In this document: piece by piece, positions 15,497-23,403 of the stretch
Position numbering within the stretch: position 1 is the first letter of the stretch
Layout: the number at the start of each line of letters is the position of its first letter
Assembly: GCA_963827085.1 (NCBI GenBank)
Contig: CAWGZY010000001.1
Span: 62,001 to 126,000 of the forward strand
Length of the DNA: 64,000 bases
Reading direction: 5' to 3'
Source of the DNA: JAGVPT01 sp963827085
GTDB taxonomy: Bacteria; Bacteroidota; Ignavibacteria; UBA10030; UBA8401
Made by a program: the position numbers and the translations under genes
The notes under the pieces: generated by a model
Database searches by the model: none
What the model saw: the letters and a program-made list of their open reading frames with translations, nothing else
What the model was told of the DNA's origin: nothing

Positions 15497-16147
15497 TTAA
15501 TTGTACGTTAGGCTTAACGCTATAAAGACTTTTGTCGTTGATAATTTCCCCGAATAGCTGGAATTAGAAGGATCCGGCTGATCGTCTGCGGCGATATGGG
15601 CAAGACCGAGCGACATTCCAAATCCCCAATTGCCGGCTATCCACCATTCTTCGCCCCCCTTCAATTGAATTGCCGGACCTCTTCGCGACGTTACTTTTGA
15701 ATTACCGTAAAGGATTTGAAACGTTCCCAGCCCAAACGTGCCGCTGACAAACATATTCGATGGCATGAAATATTTTGTAATTCCTATGCCATACATCGCA
15801 TCGCTGGCTGCGACATTGGACGCTGCAACAACTTGATTCCCATCCAACGTCCATGATGGTCCGGAAATCGATCTCCTTATCGCATCGAGAGATAGAATAA
15901 GATTTTCATCCGTGGATACGACGGCACCGATTTTAAGATCATATTGAAAGCCGGCGCCGTTTGCTTCGAGTTGGCTAAAGGCTGCATTCGTTGCATTCAG
16001 TGTGATGGCCCCAAATGCCAGCCCGCCGGTCAACGAGAGATAGAACCCATGATGCGCATTTGTTTCTTTCGGCGCATTTTGCGTTTCCGAGTCTTGAGCA
16101 AATCCCACCGAAGAAACGACGATGAATAGAGCTACGATTTTTTTCAC
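15497..16147 (-). CDS. Outer-membrane beta-barrel protein
   Basis: This 216-residue protein has a clear signal peptide (MKKIVALFIVVSSVGFAQ). The mature part is built from alternating amphipathic strands rich in Gly, Tyr and Trp (GFYLSLTGGLAFGAITL, FVSGTFGLGTFQILYG, WWIAGNWGFGMSLGLAHIAAD). It ends in an aromatic/hydrophobic strand, VFIALSLTYN, as expected for a small 8-strand outer-membrane barrel of the OmpW/OmpA-like type. The specific function is unknown. It precedes the previous hypothetical gene on the same strand by about 125 bases. Confidence 0.7.
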   Translation of the reverse strand: MKKIVALFIVVSSVGFAQDSETQNAPKETNAHHGFYLSLTGGLAFGAITLNATNAAFSQLEANGAGFQYDLKIGAVVSTDENLILSLDAIRRSISGPSWTLDGNQVVAASNVAASDAMYGIGITKYFMPSNMFVSGTFGLGTFQILYGNSKVTSRRGPAIQLKGGEEWWIAGNWGFGMSLGLAHIAADDQPDPSNSSYSGKLSTTKVFIALSLTYN

Positions 16148-16907
16148 AGAGCAATATCCTTATTGCGCATTAACCTTGGCGTTTATGCGTGTTTTTATAC
16201 AAACCGAGAAACCGGCGTCTAGCCATATTCGTAGCCGTCAAACACCTTATCCGAGAAATCGCGATATGGTAAGATATTTGGTGAGGTAAATCAAGAAGGT
16301 GCTGACAGCTGCCACAAACTTTAACGCCCACTCGATTTTTTTATGAGGTTATCTCTCTTGCAAAACTACTGCAATTTGGATGTAAATGCAACTTCTGCCA
16401 ATGAAGTCGATGGGACAGAAGTCGATGGGACTGAGCGAATTATGCAGAAGGATTATCTTTTCCGGTCCGATGATGTCGAAGCCGATCTGCGCATTGCCGG
16501 TGCGGTCGCTATTGCATGCATCGATCCTGGGCGGAGCTCTATGCGCGCCGACCATTATCATAAGGATACGATTCGTCTTGGGCTTGCAAGAATGTAGAAC
16601 TTTGGAACGGGTTCCCATGCGTTCCCAGTGAAAACATACCATGGCCGGCGATAAAGCAGTGGCCAATATCCCCGCCGCCAGATTTTCCTTTTTCCTCCTT
16701 GACATTTATCCTGTGAAGTCGTAAGTTTTCCGCAAGCAAGAGCCGGGCGTCGTAGAATGGACGTTGAAGAGTTTACTATCACCCTTCTGAATCTCCACGT
16801 TTTTCCTTCTTCAAGGCTCTCCATGTTGGTGATTTCAAGTTCGTTGAAGTTCTCTTCAGGAAAAAAATCTACCATCGTTCAATGCTCTGTTAAATACTGA
16901 CGGACAC
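16148..16907. other. 760-bp gap with possible decayed coding sequence
   Basis: No gene can be supported. On the minus strand several overlapping frames are open for 66-118 codons, and some stretches look protein-like: VDFFPEENFNELEITNMESL near 16875, and SDRTGNAQIGFDIIGPEKI around 16450. They are in different frames and match no family I know. A frameshifted, decayed gene is possible. A 15-bp tandem duplication lies at 16403-16432. The promoter of the oxidoreductase module at 16908 must lie in the right-hand end. Confidence 0.35.
16403..16432. repeat. Tandem duplication of 15 bp
   Basis: GAAGTCGATGGGACA at 16403-16417 is followed at once by GAAGTCGATGGGACT at 16418-16432, differing only in the last base. 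It lies in a non-coding or decayed stretch; the length is a multiple of three, so it would preserve any reading frame. Confidence 0.8.
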
Positions 16908-17465
16908 ATGAACAACATTTCTAAACTTACCCGCCGTGAATTTATAAAGCTCGCAGGTCTTATCGCTGCCGGTCTTAGCTTTGTTTCCGGATGTCTGACT
17001 CCCCGCCGATTGGACACGAAGGTTCTATCCGATGATGAGACGAATCTCCTCGAAGCCATCGTCGAGCAGATCATCCCGACCGACGAATGGCCCGGCGGAC
17101 GGGATGCCGGGGTCGTCAGTTTCATCCGCACACAACTCGAAGGGCCGTATCGCCGTTTTCAGGAAGACTATCGGAAAGGCCTCGCTGCCATGACAAGTAT
17201 CAGTCTTGAGAGGTACCAGAAAAGATTCGAAGCTCTGACGTGGGATCAACAAACATCCTTCTTACTGGAGATGGAATCGGGGCGTCTCAACGAAGGACCA
17301 TGGAAAGACGGTTTCAGCCGCCGGTTCTTTGAAGTACTGCGCAGCCATTCTCTGCAAGGATATTATGGAAGCCCTCGCCATGGGGGGAATAAAAATTATG
17401 TCAGCTACAAGATGATCGGCCTGGATGAATTTCAGGTGATTGGACAAAACCGATATCGGTCGTAG
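16908..17465 (+). CDS. Gluconate 2-dehydrogenase subunit 3 family protein (Tat-exported)
   Basis: This 185-residue small subunit starts with TRREFIKLAGLIAAGLSFVSGC, a twin-arginine signal followed by a possible lipidation cysteine. The mature part matches the Gluconate_2-dh3 family: LSDDETNLLEAIVEQIIPTDEWPGGRDAGVV, then FLLEMESGRLN and, near the end, GYYGSPRHGGNKNYVSYKMIG. In known systems this subunit carries the flavoprotein partner through the Tat pathway and is needed for its activity. The GMC oxidoreductase starts three bases after its stop and a multiheme cytochrome follows, so it is the first gene of a membrane-bound, periplasm-facing dehydrogenase. Confidence 0.9.
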   Translation: MNNISKLTRREFIKLAGLIAAGLSFVSGCLTPRRLDTKVLSDDETNLLEAIVEQIIPTDEWPGGRDAGVVSFIRTQLEGPYRRFQEDYRKGLAAMTSISLERYQKRFEALTWDQQTSFLLEMESGRLNEGPWKDGFSRRFFEVLRSHSLQGYYGSPRHGGNKNYVSYKMIGLDEFQVIGQNRYRS

Positions 17466-17468
17466 CCT

Positions 17469-19124
17469 ATGAGCAATAAACATGTTAATGCAATTGTCGT
17501 TGGCGCCGGTGCCGGCGGCGGGGTCGTCGCCAAAGAGTTAAGCATAGCAGGATTGTCGGTCGTCCTCTTTGAGCGAGGAGATTGGGGTTCGTTCGATGCT
17601 CATGACCATGACGAACTTCTCTCGCAACGCACAACGGTTCTGGGAAACGCGTTCGGGCCGGACGATGAACGGTACCGCCGGGTCGTTGTGAATGATGACG
17701 GTTCGTCGGAGGTTGTGGTAGCCAGCGACAATGCATACAATAACGTGGCGGCGTGCGTTGGTTCGGGCACGGTCAGCTACGGTGCGATGGCATGGCGGTT
17801 CATGAACGAAGATTTTCGGATGAAAACGACCTACGGCCGCGTCGAAGGGTCGACGCTCGAAGACTGGCCTATCACGTACGATGACCTGGAACCCTGCTAT
17901 CAAAAAGCGGAATGGGAAATCGGCGTGGCAGGAGATGCATCGCTGAACCCGTTTGCAGCCCGCCGAGAAAAGCCGTACCCGATGGAACCGTTTGCGTACA
18001 ATAAAGAAGCGAAAATGCTTGAGTCAGCAATGCGGCGCGCCGGACTTCATCCTTTTCCCATCCCGATGTTGAGAAATTCTGTCGAGTATAATGGCCGCCC
18101 GGCGTGCGTGAGAAGGCGTTCATGCTGCGGTTTTGGATGTCCCCTGAACGCCAAATCCGGAACGCACAATACAGTGATTCCGACGGCGATGTCGACCGGC
18201 AACTGTGAGCTGCGGACAAATTGTGTTGTCAGTGAATTGATCATTGAGGATCCAGGAAAAATTTCCGGCGTGGTCTATTTCGACGGCGACGGTACGAAGC
18301 AGGAGCAGACTGCGGATATCATCGTCATCGCCGCCTCCGCGACGGAGACGCCGAGATTGCTGTTGAATTCGAAATCGAAACAATTTCCCGCCGGGGTAGG
18401 TAACCGGTACGATTGGGTCGGGCGAAACCTCCAGGGGCATGCGTATACCGGCGCGTTCGGCTTATTTGAAGAAGACATTTTCGACGATGTTGGTCCTGGT
18501 GCGTCGATAGCGATCAGCGACTTCAGCCACCACAATCCTGGAATCGTCGGTGGCGGCATTCTTGCAAATGAGTTCGTCAGACTGCCATACCTCTTCACCG
18601 GCGTCCGTCCTCCGGGGTCTCCGACGTGGGGCAAAGGACACAAAGAATTTCAACGAAAATATTTCCGGCACAATGCGCAAGTCGTCGGCCCAATTCAGGA
18701 GATGCCTTTTTTTGACTCGCGCGTTCAGATCGACCCGACAGTCAAGGATGACTGGGGCATCCCTGTTGTGCGGCTTTCGGGCCACCGTCATCCTAAAGAT
18801 GCGGAAGGATGCGATTTTCTTTCCCGCAAGGCAGAAATGATTCTGAAAACCGCGGGTGCGTTTCAAACGTGGCGAACCCTCCCCGGGCTTGGATTGAGCG
18901 GCGGTCAGCATCAGGCAGGCACTTGTCGTATGGGCAATGATCCGCAGACCTCCGTTACCGACAGGTATGGACGCGTGCATGATACTCCGAATGTCTTTGT
19001 GGCAGATGCCAGCCTTCATGTTAATAATGGCGGCTTTAACCCTGCACTCACCATTATGGCCCTGGGCTATTGGGTGGGAGGCCACATCGCCGCCGAGTGG
19101 CAAAAAGGAAATCGGTTCACGTAA
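17469..19124 (+). CDS. GMC-family oxidoreductase, large flavoprotein subunit
   Basis: This 551-residue FAD enzyme of the glucose-methanol-choline family is the catalytic subunit of a gluconate 2-dehydrogenase-type complex. AIVVGAGAGGGVVAKELS at the N-terminus is the FAD dinucleotide-binding loop, and ASATETPRLLLNS is a GMC signature. GQHQAGTCRMG with NNGGFNPALTIMALGY at the end holds the catalytic His/Asn region and the final FAD contact. It has no signal peptide, which fits export as a folded passenger of the Tat-signal small subunit three bases upstream. The substrate is likely a sugar, sugar acid or alcohol; the sequence does not tell which. Confidence 0.9.
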   Translation: MSNKHVNAIVVGAGAGGGVVAKELSIAGLSVVLFERGDWGSFDAHDHDELLSQRTTVLGNAFGPDDERYRRVVVNDDGSSEVVVASDNAYNNVAACVGSGTVSYGAMAWRFMNEDFRMKTTYGRVEGSTLEDWPITYDDLEPCYQKAEWEIGVAGDASLNPFAARREKPYPMEPFAYNKEAKMLESAMRRAGLHPFPIPMLRNSVEYNGRPACVRRRSCCGFGCPLNAKSGTHNTVIPTAMSTGNCELRTNCVVSELIIEDPGKISGVVYFDGDGTKQEQTADIIVIAASATETPRLLLNSKSKQFPAGVGNRYDWVGRNLQGHAYTGAFGLFEEDIFDDVGPGASIAISDFSHHNPGIVGGGILANEFVRLPYLFTGVRPPGSPTWGKGHKEFQRKYFRHNAQVVGPIQEMPFFDSRVQIDPTVKDDWGIPVVRLSGHRHPKDAEGCDFLSRKAEMILKTAGAFQTWRTLPGLGLSGGQHQAGTCRMGNDPQTSVTDRYGRVHDTPNVFVADASLHVNNGGFNPALTIMALGYWVGGHIAAEWQKGNRFT

Positions 19125-19166
19125 AAGTCATGCTCTAACATCTGCTTCTTCAACTCAGACACGTCA

Positions 19167-20240
19167 GTGAAAAAATCAAAAAAAATATTGATCGCTATAT
19201 CTGCGGTGATATTCTTTCTCCTCCTCGCATTTGGGGGTTTCACGTATTACTGGGACACGGCTTCCCCTCAAACGACCTGCGCGAGCTGTCATGAAATTGA
19301 AAGCTCATCCAACATGTGGGCGCAGAGCGGCCATCGCGCGCTTCTTTGCAGGGAGTGCCACGGGACTGCGCTCAGCAACGGCTTTCACAGCTTGAAGGAA
19401 AAGGGAATGATGGTTGTGAACCATTTCATCGAGGGGGAGAGGGGGGGCATCAAGCTCGATGAAATGGACGTCCTGGAGACGATGGACAACTGCAAACGGT
19501 GCCACGGCGAGGAATACGCCAAGTGGACATCGGGGGGGCACTCAGCTACTTATGCAGCAATATTTCTGAACGAGAAACATAATTCCACCGAGCAGTTGAA
19601 TGCCGATTGTCTCCGCTGCCATGGAATGCTCTATGAGGGAACAATCAAGGATTTGGTTGCGCCGCTGAGCGTGAAAGGTCCGTGGGCGCTCAACAACCCG
19701 GAGAAATCGAATCAGCCGGTAATTCCTTGTTTGACCTGTCACGAAGTTCACCGGGAAGGGATTCCTGCAATTCCTGCGAATCCTTCCGATCCGAAGAAGA
19801 TCTTTTATGAAAGGAAGGTTGACCTTCCGAAAGCGCTTTTCTATTACCGGTATGAAAAAACTCACGTTGAGGTTGCCGACTTGCCCTCGCCAACAATATG
19901 GGACGGCACCCGGAAGGTTGAAATTTCGGACGATCCTCTTCAGCGTATTTGCCTGCAATGCCACGCTCCGAGCGCATTTCACCAGGCGGGAACAGGCGAC
20001 GACCGGACACCCCGCGGCATTCACGAAGGCCTCAGCTGCCTCGCATGCCACGACCATCATAGCAACGACTCAAAACAGAGCTGCAAGAATTGTCACCCTG
20101 CAATCTCGAACTGCCAGCAGGATGTGACAAAAATGAACACGACTTTCGCTGACAGCAAAAGCCCTCACAATATTCATTCGATGCGGTGCATCGATTGTCA
20201 TACCAAAGGTATTCCTAAACCGAAGGAGTCGCGAGACTGA
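19167..20240 (+). CDS. Membrane-anchored nine-heme c-type cytochrome (NapC/NirT-like N-terminus)
   Basis: This 357-residue protein begins with a membrane anchor (ILIAISAVIFFLLLAFGGF) and carries nine CxxCH heme-binding motifs: CASCH, CRECH, CKRCH, CLRCH, CLTCH, CLQCH, CLACH, CKNCH and CIDCH. Spacing is irregular, and additional histidines, for example in HHSNDSK, could serve as distal ligands. The NapC/NirT resemblance is limited to the anchor and first hemes. It starts with GTG 19167, 42 bases after the GMC subunit gene. In acetic-acid bacteria and pseudomonads the equivalent dehydrogenases use a three-heme cytochrome; here a nine-heme protein occupies that place and would carry electrons from the flavin to the quinone pool or outward. 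Confidence 0.88.
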   Translation: MKKSKKILIAISAVIFFLLLAFGGFTYYWDTASPQTTCASCHEIESSSNMWAQSGHRALLCRECHGTALSNGFHSLKEKGMMVVNHFIEGERGGIKLDEMDVLETMDNCKRCHGEEYAKWTSGGHSATYAAIFLNEKHNSTEQLNADCLRCHGMLYEGTIKDLVAPLSVKGPWALNNPEKSNQPVIPCLTCHEVHREGIPAIPANPSDPKKIFYERKVDLPKALFYYRYEKTHVEVADLPSPTIWDGTRKVEISDDPLQRICLQCHAPSAFHQAGTGDDRTPRGIHEGLSCLACHDHHSNDSKQSCKNCHPAISNCQQDVTKMNTTFADSKSPHNIHSMRCIDCHTKGIPKPKESRD

Positions 20241-20285
20241 TCGCGCGGCACGTGCTGTTTCGATTCTGTTCTTTTCAACCCAACG

Positions 20286-20753
20286 TTAAAGAAGAGTGTT
20301 GATGTTGGTGCCGGTCGAATCGGTGCTGCCGGCGGTACTGTTCACAGCAGACGTGGATGCCGTTGCCTGGCTCGGTGCTCCGCCGCCGTGGTGGTGATGA
20401 TGATGGTGATGCGTCTTAGTTGTTGAACTCGCTGACTGCATATCTTGCTGAAGTTGCTTGAATGCAGCCTGAGCGCCACTGACATCACCAGACTGAAGCG
20501 CCTTTCCCAATGCGGCAAAATCCGCGCTAAACTGGCTCTGTTGCCCGCTCGCCTGTTGTGTCGTTGCCCCCTGAGAACTTTGTGAATTCTGCATCAAACT
20601 CTGAATTTGTGAAAAGGCGTTCTGCGCACTGTTCAAATTTCCTGATTGAAGCGCCGCCGTCAAATTCTGGAATGCAGTGGCCAGTGTGGACGAACTGCTT
20701 TGCAAATTGGACAGATATGGATTTGTACCTGCCGAAACACCTTGTACTGCCAT
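20286..20753 (-). CDS. Gln/Ser-rich repeat protein with an eight-histidine run
   Basis: This 155-residue protein of low complexity has no signal peptide and no recognised domain. Two copies of a helical repeat of about 30 residues are visible: FQNLTAALQSGNLNSAQNAF followed by SQIQSLMQ, and FAALGKALQSGDVSGAQAAF followed by KQLQQDMQ. They are joined by a Gln/Ser linker. Next comes THHHHHHHHGGG and a Ser/Thr/Ala tail ending NTLL. The histidine run could bind nickel, zinc or copper. The repeated ALQSGxxxxAQxAF pattern is real and suggests a short helical-hairpin repeat. Similar proteins of unknown role occur in other environmental bacteria. Confidence 0.65.
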   Translation of the reverse strand: MAVQGVSAGTNPYLSNLQSSSSTLATAFQNLTAALQSGNLNSAQNAFSQIQSLMQNSQSSQGATTQQASGQQSQFSADFAALGKALQSGDVSGAQAAFKQLQQDMQSASSTTKTHHHHHHHHGGGAPSQATASTSAVNSTAGSTDSTGTNINTLL

Positions 20754-21332
20754 ATATTCTCCTCCTTATAAAATTTTTTCTGATGGACTAAGAATGATTT
20801 TCCTAACCCACCAGTAAATATTATCGGCCAATTTTTGGAGAACTTTAGCCGGTTTTTAGACGGAAAATGGAATATGAACTTCGACGAGAGTTGAAACAAA
20901 GGACATAATGAAGGAACGGAACCGACTCCTGCACGGGAGATTGAGACGGGATAGCAAGAAACCCAACATTTATTTTCAGAAGTGGCACTATAAATTCGGA
21001 AGAAAACCTATTTATGGCCACAAAGAAGCCAAAGCACGAAAAAGAACGTATCGGATCGTTGGTAGTTTTAACACTTTTTGCCTTCGTGCTTTTGTGGCAA
21101 TTCTTTTCGACAAAATTGCTAGTTCAATTCCACATTGAAAAATGTGCTGTCGCTCGCGAACGAACTTCCAAATCGCGTTGCCACAGAATCTTCGGTGAAT
21201 ACGACGATTGAAGTATCGATCGTCAATCCGCAGGTACATCTGTCATCTTCATCACTCACGAAAAGATTCCTCTGTGGACTTCAACGGAATGGTTAATGGA
21301 TCGGAGGAGGGAAGTGTTGCCGGTGTTGTTTT
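20754..21332. other. 580-bp gap between a poly-His gene and a CHRD gene
   Basis: No gene is supported. The left end should hold the promoter and ribosome site (GGAGGAG just upstream of 20753 on the minus strand). The middle holds the inverted repeat listed separately (21016-21098). The frames open across the region are short, lack ribosome sites and are coincidental with the repeat. Confidence 0.5.
21016..21098. repeat. Inverted repeat of the CCACAAAG...CTTTTGTGG type
   Basis: GGCCACAAAGAAGCCAAAGC plus ACGAAAAAG forms one arm and CTTTTTGCCTTCGTGC plus TTTTGTGGC the other, separated by about 30 bases. Wording and architecture resemble the other hairpin repeats in this window, but it lacks the CGCAAAGACGC core. 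Confidence 0.6.
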
Positions 21333-23249
21333 TTATTTTGCGAAAACCATCTTTCGAACTGAGCTGAAACCGCCTGCTTGAAACCGAAAGAAGTAGACGC
21401 CGCTCGAAAAGCGAGAAGCATCAAATTGAACATCGTAGGAACCGGATGGTTTTTGCTCGTTAACAAGCGTCTCCACCGCTTTCCCTAGCACATCGAAAAT
21501 TTTGAGCGAGACGAAACTCGATAGCGGAATTGTAAAGCGGATCGTCGTCGTCGGGTTGAAAGGATTGGGAAAGTTTTGCTCAAGATCGAACGCCAGTGGT
21601 GCCGACCCAGGTTTTTCGGGAACTGAAGCAAGCTGGTCAGAACCGGACGAGATTTGGCCGCGAATTTCGCCGCCGATATAATCCCCCGTGTGCAAGTTGA
21701 TATACATATCCCCGGCAATGAGTGCATCCACGATAGCCGGTGTTAATTGTTCCGCCCCACCATCAGACATGCTCCAGACTCCATTGACGCTCCCTGCGCC
21801 CCAGGCGTTCGGGGGAACAATAGTGTTGACGAGCCCGCCGTTAACTCCCCTTGCCCCCACGTGGAAATGTCCCCCTGCTGCGGAAATGTTTGAGGTTAAG
21901 TTTAAAAATGTGAGGCTGTACGATATGCTCTGCCTGTCAGGGCTGAGGACGACAGATGCGGTACCGGTACCCTTGCTCACGACCGTCGGCGGAACATCCT
22001 GGTTGGCTGACAATTGCGCCGTCAAGCCGATACCGGTGGTGAGGTTGAACTGGCCGCGGATTCCGTTCAAACTATCTGGTGCATGGAAATCTATATACAA
22101 TTCTCCCGTTAGAAGCGACTCTACCAATGCAGGCGTGAATGATTCATTCATGTCCATTGCCCCCCATGTCCCCGAAATTGTTCCTTCGGACGCGATCCCG
22201 TTTGCTGCAATTGTTTTTGCGACACCGCCGTTTTGACCGACAAAGCCGGTATAAATCTGGCCGCCGGACTGAAGGCCGTCCGTCAGTCCGACATACGTCA
22301 AATTGTATGTCAGTTGAGTATGTGCTTCATTGAGGACGAAAGAACCTGTTCCGGATGCATTGGTCAGCGATGGCGGTATTTCCTGAGAACTGTCAAGCGA
22401 TACGACAAATCCGATGCCGCCTTGTAGAACAAGCTGACCGCGTATCTCACCCCCCGGATGCGCCGAGGTAAAAAAATTTGAATATAATTTTCCGGCGATT
22501 AACGAGTCAACGAGTGCATCGGTCAATGGTTCACTATCGGTTGTCTTCCACGATCCTTTGATTGTAGCCGAAGCGGGATATCCCGCCAAAGCAATTGTTC
22601 GTACAGCGGGACCATTTGTCCCCATCGCGCCCGTAAGGATATCTCCCCCAAAACTGAGTGTGCCCGTTAGGCCGCGGTAAGTAATCCAGTAATCAATTTC
22701 TGTCCTTGTCGGGTTGAGAACGAAGACGCCGGTGCCCCCTCCGGTTGCGGAGACGGCGGGAAACTCCTGCGTGCTGTTGTAGTCTGCTTCAAAATGGAGG
22801 GAAGTGGCAAGAGAGAGCTGACCTCGGATCTCGCCGGAGGCATTCCTGGAATCCAGCAAATTGATATACACCCTCCCGGTGAGGAGGGATTCTGCAAGAG
22901 CTTCCGTCAACGGTTCTGCATCGGTACTCCTCCATATCCCGCTGAACGTTTCTGATGCCGACGTTGGCGCTGTGAGGCTTTTAATAATAGTACCGTTCAC
23001 CCCCGGCTTGCCCGTAAAAAAATACGCTGCAACGCCATTAGCGCTCATCCCTTGGTATGAAACAAAGTATCTCAGTTCCGTGAGATCTTCATTCAACTCA
23101 AAAGAGCCGGTACCGGATGCCGTTGAGTTCACTGCCGGTATCTCTTGTGTGCCGTACAATGCAGCCGTGAAGTGAATCTGGGCAAACAACGTCCGCGGTG
23201 TCATTGCAAGCATTACGAAAGCTGTCAGAACCAAAAAACCTCGTTTCAT
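21333..23249 (-). CDS. Secreted protein with four CHRD domains and a T9SS sorting domain
   Basis: About 638 residues from ATG 23249, with GGAG six bases upstream and a signal peptide (MKRGFLVLTAFVMLAMTPRT). Four successive copies of a CHRD-type beta domain occupy roughly residues 25-550, each opening with a SxQExPxxxxxGTG pattern (GTQEIPAVNSTASGTG, STQEFPAVSATGGGTG, SSQEIPPSLTNASGTG, ANQDVPPTVVSKGTG) and ending in a GEIRGQ strand. The last 85 residues (FDLEQNFPNPFNPTTTIRF ... SSGVYFFRFQAGG) form a type A T9SS sorting domain. It is therefore exported through type IX secretion and probably anchored at the surface. CHRD function is unknown. Confidence 0.9.
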   Translation of the reverse strand: MKRGFLVLTAFVMLAMTPRTLFAQIHFTAALYGTQEIPAVNSTASGTGSFELNEDLTELRYFVSYQGMSANGVAAYFFTGKPGVNGTIIKSLTAPTSASETFSGIWRSTDAEPLTEALAESLLTGRVYINLLDSRNASGEIRGQLSLATSLHFEADYNSTQEFPAVSATGGGTGVFVLNPTRTEIDYWITYRGLTGTLSFGGDILTGAMGTNGPAVRTIALAGYPASATIKGSWKTTDSEPLTDALVDSLIAGKLYSNFFTSAHPGGEIRGQLVLQGGIGFVVSLDSSQEIPPSLTNASGTGSFVLNEAHTQLTYNLTYVGLTDGLQSGGQIYTGFVGQNGGVAKTIAANGIASEGTISGTWGAMDMNESFTPALVESLLTGELYIDFHAPDSLNGIRGQFNLTTGIGLTAQLSANQDVPPTVVSKGTGTASVVLSPDRQSISYSLTFLNLTSNISAAGGHFHVGARGVNGGLVNTIVPPNAWGAGSVNGVWSMSDGGAEQLTPAIVDALIAGDMYINLHTGDYIGGEIRGQISSGSDQLASVPEKPGSAPLAFDLEQNFPNPFNPTTTIRFTIPLSSFVSLKIFDVLGKAVETLVNEQKPSGSYDVQFDASRFSSGVYFFRFQAGGFSSVRKMVFAK

Positions 23250-23403
23250 AGACATCTCCATAACAATCACTCAGCTGCTATAACATCCGTAGAACTTTTT
23301 TAGTTCTGATCTGTTTGAGGTGGAGAATCTCGCCCGGGAAATTCCCGGTATCGTGATCTTTCCATGTATATCGAGATGCTATGATTCTTTCGCTTTTACT
23401 TCT

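Noticed and set aside
20908..21138. Small gene upstream of the poly-His gene
   Set aside because: The frame runs through an inverted repeat, lacks a ribosome site and is of lysine/arginine-rich coincidental composition.
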